Positions 23,163 through 36,117 of a DNA stretch of 64,000 nt are shown here, one piece after another. Each line of letters opens with the position of its first letter. Position 1 is the stretch's first letter. Below the pieces are notes generated by a model. It searched no databases. It saw only the letters and a list, made by a program, of their open reading frames with translations, and was not told the origin of the DNA. The DNA is from Bimuria novae-zelandiae CBS 107.79 (lineage: Eukaryota > Ascomycota > Dothideomycetes > Pleosporales > Didymosphaeriaceae): assembly GCA_010015655.1 (NCBI GenBank), contig ML976710.1:342798-406797 (forward strand), given 5' to 3'. A program made the position numbers and the translations under genes.

Positions 23163-23585
23163 TGTTAAGTCCCTACGGGTAGCTAGTCCGAAATGGGGTT
23201 AAGGTTGGTTCTCTAGCAGGAGCGATGTTGAAACGGGAAAGGGTGTATTAATAGCTCGCGCTTATTAATAAGGTGTTAGTATTAAAGTAAGGTGCGTCAC
23301 AATTAAATCAACAAGAGCCTAAGTAAATCCAAACGATAGATTAATAAACAAGTTAAACACGAGGTGGAAGAGTCCATCCTCATGTTCCTATATACTTAGC
23401 ATGCTTGACTTGCTCGCTTCGAGCATGTCGAGCGCAGCCTTGGCTTTCTGCATATGCTCGACTTGCTCGATTCGAGCGCTTCGAGCAGTCACGTGACCTG
23501 CCCATTGCTGTGCCACCATTGGCTCCCATAAGACCTTGGCCGTCTTAGAATGTTAGCCTGGTGATGCTAAATACAGATCCTAACA
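23163..23585 (-). repeat. gypsy-1 3' LTR (left copy), 423 bp
   Basis: Starts TGTTAAGTCCC and ends ATCCTAACA. It contains several copies of a ctcgacttgctcg / cttcgagca motif. Less RIP-mutated over its left (outer) half than its partner. Confidence 0.93.
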
Positions 23586-23683
23586 TCATCCCCTCTCTCC
23601 GACGATTCGTCCTCGAATCACATGACCTGTCTTACCAAACAGATAAAGTTCAGTTGCCCCGCTTCTTGGTGCGCTTTGCCACA

Positions 23684-24214
23684 ATGTCTTCCGCTAAAGC
23701 CCGCAACGGTGTTGTCTGTCCCATCTCTTGTAATCGTTGCTTACTTTCTGGCTCTAAGTACATCGTCATGCCGTCGTCTAATCCCAACGCCTGTCTAAAG
23801 TGTTCTAAGTGCATCCGTGCGTAAAAGCCTTGCGTAAACTTGTCGTAGGCATCGTTAGACAAGACTCGTAATAAGTATAAAAAGAAGGTGGATGCGGATA
23901 AGAAATTATTAGTAGAAGTGTTAATCCAACTTCTGCGAAATAAGAAAATATTATAGTAGGCTAAAGAGCGTGCTAAGAAGAAGGCGTAATGCCTTATATC
24001 TAAAATAAATACTACTAGAGAGTTAGAAGTAGAGGCGGCGTCAGAGGACTATCCTGCCGTAGTGGCTACTATTAGCTTCTCTCCTCTAATGTAGTTAACA
24101 CTAGGGTTATTAGATAATTACTCCGGTACCTTGCCTATAACCGCGAGCGGCTCTTAGGTATATTCCTATAGTATTAGTAGAGCAATTATTTGCAGTTTAC
24201 TAAGTTTTCCTTAG
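23684..24214 (+). pseudogene. Antisense ORF in gypsy-1 with a Zn2Cys6-like cysteine pattern
   Basis: On the plus strand, opposite to pol, a frame starts at ATG 23684 (MSSAKARNGVVC) and is intact to 23821; it then continues in the same frame to 24214 with several internal stops, each explained by CAA/CAG to TAA/TAG or TGG to TAG. Cysteines: C-N-R-C-x6-Y (Tyr from TGC to TAC would be the third Cys), then CLKCSKCIRA followed by a stop codon and KPC, giving C-x2-C-x6-C, spaced about 13 residues from the first triad. This matches C-x2-C-x6-C-x(n)-C-x2-C-x6-C of fungal Zn2Cys6 clusters. After it come a Lys-rich helix (NKYKKKVDADKKLLVEVL) and an acidic C-terminal part. A DNA-binding or regulatory role is inference only. 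Confidence 0.6.
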
Positions 24215-26252
24215 GTTTCTATATATTCTTACTATATAGGTATCCCTTCTATTTAATAAGATATGTGCGTGGCTAATCCGTGTATTATAGTATTTATTTA
24301 ACTTCGAATTCGTTTTCTTCCTCTGGTTAGTGATAGAAGGTGGTTTCGACTAGTGTCTCTAGGTCGGCTGGTTCCAATCGGTCTATATGAAATACTGGGT
24401 GTATCTTGGCGTCTAGTAGTAGTTCTAATCTGTAGTTAACCAGTAATATTTGCTTAGAAATAAAAAATGGTTCAACCTTAACATAATCTAGTTTCTTATG
24501 TTTCTTCTTCTAAGTTTAAAGATTCTTTATAAGCAAATATGCTTTATCCCCCTTCTTTAGCTAAGGTGCCGTTTTTCGTTTTCGATTTATATAGGAAATG
24601 GCTTGCTATTAAGCTTTCTTAAGATTCTCTCGGAGTTGTTCGTGCGTCTTTTTTATTTTTTCCGCCAAACTAATAGCTTCTTCCGTTTTAATAGTCGTAG
24701 GAAACGTTTAATTAAAGAGATATAGATATTTTCCGTGGTTTGTATAGAATAGCGTGTATCCCGTTACTGCTAATATCTTGTTTTTGTATGCTAATTGTGC
24801 CATAGGTAATAGGGAAATCTAGTTATTTTTCTGGTTGTTGTAGTAGATGCGTAGGTACGTTTCAATCGTCTGATTCGTACGTTCTGTTTGTCTATCCGTC
24901 TGTGGATAATAAGCTGTTAATAGCTTCCGTTTTATTCCAATAAGTGCCATAAGCGTTGTCTAGTAATTTAAGGTAAAGAGCTTGTCTCGATTGCTAATAA
25001 TTATCTTTAGTATGCCATAGTGTTATATAAGGCGGTCTAGGATAAGGAATGCGAGTTCTTTAGCTATAGTCGTCTTTTAGCATAGTAGTAGTTCTACGTA
25101 TTTAGTAAATCGACAAATAATTACTAATATAGAATTATACTTTATTCTTGTTGCTGGGTCCTTTGATCCGGGTAGTCCTGTTATAAAGTCTATAGTAATG
25201 TCTTCCTATAGTGCTATTAGTATCTGGATTACTTGCATCTCGCCGTATTTAAGATGTGTTACGTGCTTGTTTCGTTAGCATTCTGCGCATTTGCGAATAT
25301 ACTAGGTTACTACTTCTTTAATTCCTTTAAAGCTGTAATTGCGCTGGATAAGTTCTATTATTTTCTTAATTCCTGGGTGTCCGTACGCAGGGTCGTCGTG
25401 GTATTATTAGATAATCTTGGTCTATTGTTTTACGGGTACCTCTCGTGTTGTCACGAGGATTTGATTAAGTTCCGCTATTAGTCCGAGGGATCTATCTTTA
25501 TTTTACTATAAAATAGCAGAATAGGTTTTAATCTTATCTCCTGCAAGATCGCTACGCCTACTCAGGGCGTCTACTCGTTTGTTTTCCTTGCCTGGGGTAT
25601 ACACAATCTTGAATTTGTACTGCCCTATTATTTCTAACTATCTCGCTTAACGTGGTGTCAGTTCCTTGGTTATCGTGAATCGTAAGAGATTCTTATAGTC
25701 CATAAAGATTATAAGATCTAAGCAACTGTGTGCGTAGATCCTTTAATACTTTAATGCTCTAATAATTACGTATAGTTCTTTATTGTGTATGTCGTATTGT
25801 AATTCCGCGTCGTTGAGTTTGCATGAGTAGTAGGCAATTAAATGCTAATGCCCATCCTTTTCTTGCTTTACACATGCTCCTAGTGCTAAGTCGCTTGCGT
25901 TTGTTTCGATCCTTAGTGGTTTATTATCTTGGAAGTGCATTAGTACTGGTGGACTAATACATGCTTGCCGTAGTGCCTGGAATGCTTCTTCGCATTCTAT
26001 TGTCTATTTAAAGGGTACGTCCTTCTTAGTAAGGTTTATAAGCGGTATTGTGATCCTTGCGTAATCCTTAATAAATTATTAATTAAATCCACAGAATCCT
26101 AAGAATTCCTAGATGTTCTTAGCTAATTATAGTCGTGGCTAATCTTTAACACATTTAATTTTGTCTAGGCTTACCTTAATTCCTTTAGTGTTAATAATAT
26201 ATCTAAGGAATTTAAGTTCTATTTAGAAGAACTTGCACTTTTCTAGTTTAAG

Positions 26253-26438
26253 TTATAAGTATAACATATTAAGTTCCTTAAGTACCATCTTAACATGTTC
26301 CACGTGGTCGTTTATGTTTTCTAAGTAGATTAGAATGTCGTCTATGTATGTAATAATAAAGATATTAAGGTAGTGTCGTAAAACGTTGTTAATAAGCGCC
26401 TGGAATGTAGCTAGTGCGTTTATAAGTCTAAATAGCAT
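26253..26438 (-). pseudogene. gypsy-1 reverse transcriptase fragment
   Basis: The longest surviving piece of pol: it reads LFRLINALATFQALINNVLR then ITYIDDILIYLENINDHVEH. The YIDD catalytic box (xDD) is intact, but Pro, Gly and Arg codons have been altered by transitions. The frame is closed on both sides by stops. Confidence 0.85.
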
Positions 26439-27179
26439 AACAGTGTACTTAAATAGTCCGTATCTAGATCTAAATACTATTTTCTATTCTTTACCTTCCT
26501 TAATTTATATAAGGTAGTATCTATCGCGTAGGTCTAGTAAGGTAAATATCTTTACTCGTGCTAGCCTGTCTTATAGTTCTCTAATATTTAGTAACAGGTA
26601 TTAGTTCTTAATTGTTATATTATTAAGTTTTTAGTAGTCTACGTAGGGTCGTAATTTGCCACTCTTTTTAGGTATAAATATAAATAGGCTTGCTACTAGT
26701 AACTTTAATAGTCGTATGTATCCTTTTACTAAATTCTTCTTAATAAATTCCTTTTCTTCTTAGAGTTCGTTGCCTAATTTCGCGTATAGTAGTCTAAAGG
26801 GTGGCGTCTTTCCTTCTTCTAGGTTAATCTTATAATCCTAAGGTTAGTGCTTAGGTAGGTTTGCTTTTCCTTCCTCTTCTTAAAATAGATAGCTCTATTC
26901 TATAAACTATTTAGGGATTCTATAGGTTGTGCGTTACTCTCTTTCCTTTACAGGAATTAGCTTGTCCACTACCTTGCGCTTTGTAACCTAGTAGTTCCTG
27001 CTAGCGTCTGCTAAGGGTGATTCAATCTTAAATCTCGTTTGCGAGACTATATTATTAATAGCTTTCTTATCTACTATTAAACTCTGCTAATGCGTAGGCA
27101 TTACTTATAATACATAGTTACAGCGCTTAAAGGATAGCATTCTCCTTCCCTAGTCAATTATAAGGTTATGCTTCCTTAA

Positions 27180-27431
27180 CTAGGGTAGTCCTAGTATCAC
27201 ATCGTAACTAGCTTCCTTAAGAACGTTAAGGGTAATCGTTTCCCTGTGTCTATAGATCTTAAGTGTTGTCTTAACCTCGTACTTAATTCGTGGCGTGCCT
27301 AGCATTAGGTGTCTATTCGCGATATAGATAATATAAGCATCCTCTTTCTTGCGCTTATAGAGTCCCGCTCTAATAAGTGCCTTTCGAGAGATATAGCTTT
27401 GTTGGGCTCCTAAATTTAGCATAGCCTTCAT
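27180..27431 (-). pseudogene. gypsy-1 retropepsin-like protease fragment
   Basis: Reads MLNLGAQQSYISRKALIRAG, where D-S-G-A of an aspartic protease has become N-L-G-A, and ends EASYDVILGLP, the usual flap-to-C-terminal landmark before RT. The catalytic Asp is lost (GAT/GAC to AAT), as expected of RIP. Confidence 0.75.
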
Positions 27432-29409
27432 CCATGTTCTATTAAGCCGTATTAGTAGCTTAATTAATACTTAACTATTTATAGTATTTAATTCCTTAAA
27501 GGCGTCTTCTTGCTTAAGCCTGGGTCTAAAAAAGACACTTCCTTAGTGGATAGCTTAGTAGGCTGAAGATTACTGTTCTTATCCCGTGGTTGGCAGTATC
27601 GTGCTATTATTTAGGTTACTTTACTGTAGCTCCTTCCTTCTTGTTGGTCCATGCGCACTAGTTCTCCGTAATAGTCGCTAGGTCTAAATCTAAAGAGTGC
27701 TTTATCCTATCGATGCGTTACACAGTCTAGGTGTAGGCATGTCTGCCAAATCTTTAACATGCATTTATTATTAATTAATATAGTATAGGTAAGGTTCTAG
27801 GTTTCGCTAAGATATAGGAAGTATTTTACTTCTCTTTTATCCTATAGGTGCGCGTCGCATTTGGCGATTAGGCAATTAAACTATTCCTATTTACATTATT
27901 TCTGTAGTTATAAGAAGTATCTACACTATTTAGCGTAAAGATGCGTATTACATGCGTTGGCGGTACAGAATCTCTATCTAAGGATTCCGTGATTGGGATT
28001 TCGGTAGTCTAGGTCGTACATTAGTTTGTAGCTAAGATTCTTAACAGGGTATTTCTTCTTTAGGTCCTAGTGTTTATAACCGTGGTCTATAAATTTTTAT
28101 ATTACTAGGCTAATTAGTTTAGTGCGCATTGCATTTAGCTTAGTTACCGTAAATCTAAAATTAGTTTCACGTGGTTAATATTAATCTAAGAATTAGAATA
28201 CATTATGTTCTTCCTTATCTATAAGTCTTCTTACATTTAGATGCGGTGTGGGGGCGCGTTTCTTTAGCTCCTCTTACTCCACCTCCAATCCTTCTTCTAT
28301 ATCCTCGTATAGTTAAGAGTTAGGCGAGTCCGTTTGCTCTAAGTCCCTATCTTAGTTATTAAGTTATTTAATAGCACTAATAACTTACTATTCTTCGTCA
28401 GTCGCGTCTGCGTCCTTAATAGTTAGTACGTTTAACTATCTAATAACCTTATTCTTAGATCTGCAGTTCCTAGCTATATAGCCTGGTTTGTTACACGTAA
28501 AACAAGTGCGTGTCTCGGTCCCCTGTTGTCGTCGGGTTCCATCTAAGATACGTCTTTGGTTAGGCTTCTTGCGAGAGCCTAGAGACTTTCCTGTTCCTTT
28601 TCCAATTGCATTAATTTAGTTATGGTACTAGATTCCTTCCATTGGCTAAGGTCCGTAGTTGTCTTGTCTCGGCCTAGAAGTCTATTAATTGCGATAATTA
28701 TCGTGGCTTAAGGGTGGTCTATAGCCTTGTTATCCTGACTAGTTCCATCGTATATCGCATTTCAGTTCGTACTATTCCTTATTAATCTTAATAGCTTCCT
28801 TTAACAGTGCTTCTAGTGTATTTATCTTTGCTCCGCTACGCAGTAGTTCTTCGCGTAGGTTAGGCTTAAGTCCTTAATAGTACATAGTTATAAGAGTTAC
28901 TTTGTTCTAATAGATTTAATTAGCGTGTCTGCAGAATTCGAAGTTGTATTTAGTAGCTAAGCGGACTTGCTTAAGTTACTAGATAGCTCTTTTAGTAATA
29001 GCCTCCTAATTAGCTACTCTAAAGTACTATTTAACTTTCTTGCAGAACTCGTCGTAGTCTTCTATAATTTTATTAATAGCATCTCCTTCCGAGTTCTCCT
29101 TAGCCAGGTATTAGTTAAAATACGGTCGAATCTATGCAAGGGCTGGTCCTTTCATATAAAATGCTATAAAAATAGTCTTATTAGCTTTATTCTATTCCTT
29201 CTTTGTTCCGTGGAAGTAGAGGTTAAGCTGTAGGATCTATAGTTCTGTATGTTTACGGTCTCTATAAAAGAGATTAGGTTTGGCGTAAAGGCTTCCCTTA
29301 ATATAGGTAATAGTAGCATTGTTATTATTATTGTCTAAAGTATTCCCTAGAATAACATCCGGTGCATTAGAAAGGGTCTCGTATTCGCTTATATTAGGGG
29401 TGTTTAAGA

Positions 29410-29847
29410 TGTTAAGTCCCTACGGGTAGCTAGTCCGAAATAGGGTTAAGGTTAGTTCTCTAGTAGGAGTAATATTAAAACGGGAAAGGGTGTATTAATA
29501 GCTTACGCTTATTAATAGGGTGTTAGTATTAAAGTAAGGTGCGTTATAATTAAATTAACAAGAGCCTAAGTAAATCTAAACAATAAATTAATAAACAGGT
29601 TAAACACGAGGTGGAAGAGTCCATCCTCATGTTCCTATATACTTAGCATGCTNNNNNNNNNNNNNNNNNNNNNNNNNNNNNNNNNNNNNNNNNNNNNNNN
29701 NNNNNNNNNNNNCATATGCTCGACTTGCTCGATTCGAGCGCTTCGAGCAGTCACGTGACCTGCCCATTGCTGTGCCACCATTGGCTCCCATAAGACCTTG
29801 GCCGTCTCAGAATGTTAGCCTGGTAATGCTAAATACAGATCCTAACA
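29410..29847 (-). repeat. gypsy-1 5' LTR (right copy), with assembly gap
   Basis: Matches the left LTR apart from transitions. A run of 60 N at 29653-29712 replaces a segment that is 45 bp in the partner (between agcatgct and catatgctcg). This copy is more heavily mutated over its left (inner) half. Confidence 0.9.
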
Positions 29848-30641
29848 GGCCGTCGTTGCTCCAGCTACTAGGTAATACTCTAAAGAAGGCTATATGTTCT
29901 CCTACCTTTATATCCTCCACCCAGGTGCTCTGAATATTCTGAGATTCAGCCGGATATATAAGGCCTAGAGGAAGAGCAGATCCATCCGCGCACACACATA
30001 CTATAAGACTTACCTACTTACGATTGCTATCCTGTAGTATCTGCCTAAAGGGTTTCTTCTTAAATTAACGCTTACTAAAGATTCTCTTTTATCTACTAAT
30101 AGCTCTAATTATAAAGCCTTTTTTATTTATATTATATATATGCGCAGGCTCTATTTTATAAAACTTAATTTTATCGCGTAGCGCGTTGTAGTACAGCTTA
30201 TACTTATTACTAGAGTTAGCGATGTGGCGTTACTAGTCTATAAATATAGTAAATTAAGACGTAAGCTTATTATTGTAATAATCTAGGAAGCGCGATACTT
30301 AGTTCTTAAAGACCTAATGCCTAGTAATATTTAAGGCGAAATTTTAAACTATCTCTCTTATAGGTGGGAGGTGTTCTTTTATAAGCTTGTCTATGTACTT
30401 TACAAGCTCTACCTCCTCCTGTAGGCTAAGGTTTTAACGCATTACTACATCCTCTTAGTAGGAACGCGCACTAAGCTCTACTTTACGCGTTAAAGTTAAG
30501 TAAATAACGCTATGCCTTTAAGCTATTTTTATCTATAGGATTTTCTCTCTTAGAGGTGTACTTTTTGCTTCTATAACTGCTTCGTTAATGCCTGTCATTA
30601 TTATTATGCTGTGTTAGGATGAAAAAGTGTCATATAGATAG

Positions 30642-33600
30642 TTGATTAATTAATTAATTGATTGATTACGCCCGGCTCGCTCGCCTAAAGGGCCTTTTTA
30701 CGCTAACTACATAACATAGCTTATAATAGTAACCTAACTCCGTTTAGCCCTTATAGATAATCGTCCTTGTGTCTATTTATCCTAACTTTATGTATCTTAA
30801 GTCCCTCCTAAGTAGTTAGTAGCAAGTTGTCTTAAGGCTATTCCCCTAAGTGTTCAATATCCCTTTTCTGGCAAATGAAGCAGAACCTGCTAAGTAAGAG
30901 GGTTTTTTTTTGTTTTTTTTTTTTTCCGTACCTTTCCCTACGTTCCGCTTGCTATTTCTAGGCGTTTTATTGCTATTGCGTATCGAATTGTCGCTTTCAC
31001 CGCCTCAATATTCGGTGTCCATTCCTTCACTGGGTCCGTCTTTACTCTCCCTCTAAGATAGAATAAGAGGTTTCCCCTTAGCGTCTCTAATTACTCTAAC
31101 ATTTAGTCCCTAAGCCTGTCCTATCGCGCGCATTAGAAGAGGAAGTGCTTAGGTGTTTCTATATAACTATAAGCACATGCCCTAGAATCCGCTACTCTAA
31201 TCTAGTAGAGATATGCGTTTAGCTATATTATCCCTGTGCGTAGCTATGCTAGCACAATCGCTTCTTGTCTGCTAAGGTTATTATATAGTTTACGGGTGTG
31301 TTATCCTAGTAGTGCTGTATCCACCCGCTTGCTATATGCTCTTATGCTATCTAGTAAAGTTTTTTTTACTTGTGCTTTTATTATTGTTATATTAATAATA
31401 GTTAATTTAGCCTAAAGCTAACGCACGTGTGGCATACTACTCTCTTACGTAGTCCTCTTTGCCACTTTCTTCGCTTTGTCTATAAGAGTGTTACTATATT
31501 TTGCTGTAATCTATACAAGATCTACTTTGTTCTCTAATATCTCTAGGTCTTGGATTAAGCGATAGATTCTTTAGATAATATATTACCCTAACTATCTCTT
31601 TAGCTAGCAAACCACCTAAAGAGCGGCCAGGTTTCTTATAAGGATTATAATTCGCTTGCGGTGCAGTCTCTCTAGAGACTCTAATGCTCCTGCGATTGCA
31701 AAAAGTTCTGCTATATAAGGGTTCTACTCTTCCCTTAGGCCTAGAATAGCAGAGCTAGTGTGGGGTTTATTCGTCCTATTGTTCTGGGTGTCTAGTATTG
31801 CCTATTCTGCTCCGACGTTGCCACGGCGCGCCGACGTACTAGTTATAATCTTTATTCCGTCTCCTTAGTGTAATAGTGCTATAGCCTTCTCTAAGTCTGG
31901 CTCTGCTATTATCGTGATGCGTTTGCTCCACGGGCTAATTACGTAGGGTACAATTATTTTTATGTAACTAGTGTCTGTATCTTTATGCGCTAAGGCTATC
32001 ATCTAGAGGGGTAAAATAAACCTTATAAATAGTTTAAAACATAACTACGTTAGCGGGTTCGTCCTAGGTAGAGAGTAGATATTAACCCAAAGCTTTATTA
32101 CTTTATAGCTGTGCCATTCTATCACCGTGTGTATGCTTGCTTCGGCCTCTGCAATTACTATAGCTATTATCTAAAAGTAGCCAATAATAGCCTTTATACC
32201 TATCCTCTAAATATTCTAGAATACTAAGGGAGTGTGCTTGGCAGTGTGCTACTATACACATAATACGTAGTCCACAACTAGTTCTACTATAGCTCTAAAC
32301 AGCTATCGAGCAGTCTAAGGCGATAGGTTCTTTAGCTAGGAAAGTGCTATTACTACTTTTAGTCCTCGCGTTACTACTCTTACTACATGCTTCTTATACC
32401 AGAGCTCTACATCTATAATAACCCCTAGAATCTTTGCCTTATTTCTTAGCTTAACTTCTTAGCCTTTTACTCTAATTAGTTAGGTGCAGGTCCGCCCCTT
32501 ATTCCTTATAAAGTATATTAGCGTTATTTTATCCGCCTTAAAAGTTGCGCTGCTCTACTTTTCCTGGCTACTTACATAGCTAATAATCTTTTAGAGACCC
32601 TTATAGTTATCTATAGCTAAGCGACCTATCACCTATACGCTAAAGTTATCTATAAATACAATTAACCCTTTATTCCTATTAATCTATCCCTAGACAAGAT
32701 CGGCGTTAAAGAAGAGGAAGAGGATAGGCGATAGTAGTAAGCCCTATAATAGCCCTACCTGTAACAGGTCTCTCTTCTCTAACGACACTCTATTTATTAC
32801 TATATTCGCTGTTTGCTTAGAGCAGAAGGCGTCCACCCAACGCGTTAGAATTTAAGGGATCCCTCTAGCGTAGAGCCTCTATATTAGCCTGTCCTTGCAC
32901 ACACCGTTGTATACACCTTTAATATTAAAGCTAATAAGGCTAAGCACCTTTCGCTGCCTCTATACTTAATATATATGCTCCTGTAGTAATAGTAGCGCTT
33001 GTTTGGCTAAACGCTTCTTTCTGGCCCTAAAGTGGTTTGTGGGAAGAAGGCCATGCTCCTCTACTATATACGATATCCTTTCTGCGAGCACCGCTTCCAT
33101 TATCTTTCTTAGCGTTAATAATAGTAAGATTAGTCGCTAAGCCTTTGCTTTAGTGTAGTCGTCCTTTTTAGGCTTTTTTAAGGGGATAATCCTGGCGTTT
33201 AACCACTAAGTTGGCAATTAGCCCTCGTTAATAGACGTTTAGAACAAGCGTAGTACGTCTTATTTTACTACTAGCTATATTTGTTTCTATACTCCCGCTG
33301 GCAGACCGTCTTCGCTAGGCGTATTTTATAGTTTTGCCTCGTTTACTACTTGTTCTATCTCTTCTAGGTTTAGCGGTGGCATAGGTAGTTACCTTCTTTG
33401 GTGTCTTTCTCCCTCTTCCTTAATTGTTTCTAGTAGTAGTAGAAAAAAGGTAGAGAGCATCTCCTCCGCTTGCTCTTATAGTCCCTCTATTGTAGTCCTA
33501 TCTTCCCTGGTTAACGGCGGAATTTTGCCAAATTTAGCCTTTTTGCCTGGCTAGAGGTATCTAGTAGCCTTCTATATGTTCCCGTCTTCTGCAAGGAAGT

Positions 33601-36117
33601 TGTCTTAATAGGACTTTCGCTGTCGCCGTGCTATATTATAAAACTATTTTGCCACCTCCTTTACTTTCTCTTCCGTAACTAGGTTAAGTTAGCCAGCCTG
33701 ACGTCGCGCCCTTGCCTAGTTTCTCTAATATATATGTACCTTTTGTAGCTAGGTTAGGCCTGGCGTCCACCACCTTTTTATGTACGGTAATGGCTTTGCT
33801 ATTAGGGTAAGGCTGTAGACCGCCTTAAGTACTACCTTTATTAGATAGTCTGCCTGCTATTAAGTATCCCCTATTACTAGTTTAGAGTATAGTATTCTTG
33901 CTATCCTTTGCCTTATCTCTTCCTATAGTGTATTCTTAAAGAGGAGCCTCCCTTTATCTCTTTAAAGCGGTGTGTGCACGTTAAATGTCGTCTTAATTAC
34001 GCTGTAATTAGATCTATAGTTAGTCCTGTATATTCTATATCGCATTAGGTCCTCCGCCAGCTCTATAAAAGTAAGCACTAGGTCGATTGTGCTCTCTTAA
34101 TCCCTATAGTGCCAGGTCTTTATGCCGCGCGGAAGCAGGCTTTACAGGTAATAGCTATCTATTAAGTTAATAATTAGGTCTGCTTCTCCCCTTTAGTGTG
34201 CAACTATATTGTCACCTCCCCACAGTGCGTCGTGCTGGTTGAAATTGCTAACTAGTAACACATCTGTACGCGTCCGTATACGATTCCGTTGTTACTAGAT
34301 TAGAGCATGAAGCGTGCTTATAGAGTCTGCCAGCGCTTGTGCACTCTTGCCCTCTACGTACACAGACACGACTAAGAGATGTCTGTTATAGAGTCGTAGT
34401 ATTGCTACCGTGAGGTCTGATAAGTTTACTGCCACTTGCTTGGCCTCGATATCTCTTCTAATCCACATTATGCTTCGAATTGGCCATTTACCCTCTTTTT
34501 GTGTTGTTAGTGTAAGCTTTATCTAATTTAGGTATCCTATAGGGGTTATAAGTAGCTCGCCTTCCTTGTTCCGTTGTGTGTGAGGCTCCGCGATCGCTAG
34601 CACACTATATTACTATAGTTATTTATTATTTATTATACTATGCTGTACTATTCTTCGTTTTCTTACGTTAAGCTAGAAGATCTGGAGCGGTCTATTTATT
34701 GCGGCTGGGGTGTAATATTTAGCAGTTTATTAAGAAGGATTTGTAAGGCCCTCCGCATGGTACGCATTTTAGAATTTTAGTTTAACACTCTTTATAGTAG
34801 TGCCCTAGCTCTGTACACCTTACGTAGGTCTGTTGCCTTGTGCACGTAAAGGCCTTATGTCCTAGTTACTAGCATTTATAGCATTACATAGGGCCTACGT
34901 AGGGCTTAAATTCCTTAGTGTACGCTGACTCTCCGTTAATATAGAAATATTAACCTTAGAGGAGCTTTACTGCTTCGCTGCTCTTCTTTACATATATTAC
35001 TATTAATCTATATGCCTTGCCTAAGTCCTTCTTGCTTAGCTAGCTTATCTTAGCGATCTGCACTTCGTTCTCCTCCCCTAAGGCCTGTATAGCCCCTTAT
35101 TATATTTCGTTATACTTGTTTAAGACAGTCGTGCGATTCGCGTTGTCTATCCGCACTAGGTATAGTTAGTTACGGAGGATTCTTGCGCCCCTAGCTATAG
35201 TCTTCTATGCTACCTCTTTAACTTTACTTAGTTCCTTATTACTCTTACACATAATCCTAATTCTATTAGTATTTTTAGGGTCCCTTGTTACTATTGCGCA
35301 CCGCTATTTTTTATTACCCTTAGTTATCTTAAGCTTACGTTTAATAGCTTCCTAGATTCTACTTATTTATGCCTCGTGTTTATCTGCTTCTTCTACTTTA
35401 GACGTGTCTACTGTATAATAGGGCGCATTAGTTAGGGTTGTCTATGTTATTATTCTAGAGAGGGTGCGAAGGTTACTTAGTTAGCTACTTAAGGAAGTGC
35501 GTGCTACGTTTACATAAAATAGTAATTTAATAGCTATTATTTAGGTTCTTAAGTCCCTTAAAAGTTTTAATAAATAGGCCCTAGTATTTGTAAGTTGTGC
35601 CTTAGTGTTAGCTAGCTCCCTTAATATATCTTCTATCGCTATCTTAAGTTCTTAGTTATCTACTTTTAGTACTAAGTTATTTACCCTAAAATCTTCTAAA
35701 GCTCCTAGTATTACTGCTAGCGTTCTCTCTAGGTTTTAGCCTTTAACTTTATTACGCGCCCTTATGTATTCCGCATTTTAGTTTACTGCTTTACCCCTAA
35801 CTAGTCCTTTAGGTATCCTCCGTGTGCGGTTTAGTTATAGGGCCTTAGGTGGCTTAAGGTTTATATAATTATTTTTATCTACGTTACTAAACTTGCTTAA
35901 ATTGGTTTCGTGCTGCGCGTTCTCGTAATAAAGTTTAGCAGCTTTCATAGTTTTCCTGCGCGTTCGGGCCGATCGGCGCGTCGCGCGCGCGTCGCTCTCC
36001 CCTGTCTCCATCACGCGTCCCTCCCTTATTGAATATTCCCTCCTCTTTCAGTTCCAAAGCGCGTCCAGTATATCTCTCCCTCGGGTCTCGTTCGATGAAA
36101 TCGGTCTAATTTGATCA
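30642..36117 (-). mobile_element. LINE F (Tad/I-like non-LTR retrotransposon), RIP-inactivated
   Basis: Inserted in pogo B with an imperfect 12-bp target duplication: tcatatagatag (30630-30641) and tcatatggatgg (36118-36129), differing only by G-to-A. Minus strand. 5' UTR at about 36117-35940 is GC-rich. ORF1 has CCHC knuckles near 34900-34770 (RCTELGHYYKEC). The endonuclease lies at about 34640-33900 (GKWPIRSIMWIRRDIEAKQV, and SNFNQHDALWGGDN from G-D-F-N). RT lies at about 33450-32500 (LLLSPILFLFFNADLV from a G-x-P-Q-G-S-x-L-S-P box). ORF2 ends near 30945, followed by an A-rich tract (plus-strand poly-T at 30902-30927) and a 3' tail of aattaatc-type repeats. Stops throughout. Confidence 0.85.

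Larger units (their letters stand above)
23163..29847 (-). mobile_element. Ty3/gypsy LTR retrotransposon gypsy-1, RIP-inactivated
   Basis: LTRs 23163-23585 and 29410-29847 (TGTTAAGT...CCTAACA) with 5-bp target duplication GGCCG at 23158-23162 and 29848-29852. Coding order on the minus strand is gag, protease, RT, RNase H, integrase, as in Ty3/gypsy. Remnants: CCHC knuckle at about 28508-28461 (CFTCNKPGYIARNC, His now Tyr), protease frame 27431-27180, RT 26438-26253 with YIDD, zinc-binding RKCAEC of integrase at about 25290, integrase core YYPQTDRQTERTNQTIE at about 24920-24860, and integrase tail HPVFHIDRLEPADLETLV at about 24400. A pyrimidine-rich stretch (polypurine tract on the minus strand) abuts the left LTR. 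An antisense frame occupies 23684-24214. Confidence 0.92.

Noticed and set aside
23650..23862. Minus-strand 70-aa frame near the left gypsy-1 LTR as a C-terminal extension of pol
   Set aside because: The plus-strand frame over the same bases has a coherent cysteine pattern and continues through RIP-type stops, while the minus frame has no link to the integrase tail at about 24400. I treat the minus frame as the shadow.
25233..25481. Plus-strand 82-aa hydrophobic frame
   Set aside because: Antisense to the gypsy-1 integrase zinc-binding region; AT-rich RIP sequence readily creates such frames.
30902..30927. Poly-T run as the end (poly-A tail) of LINE F
   Set aside because: About 260 bp of sequence continue beyond it to the target duplication, and the match to copy B' puts the end at 30642. 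The run is an internal A-rich tract just after the ORF2 stop.
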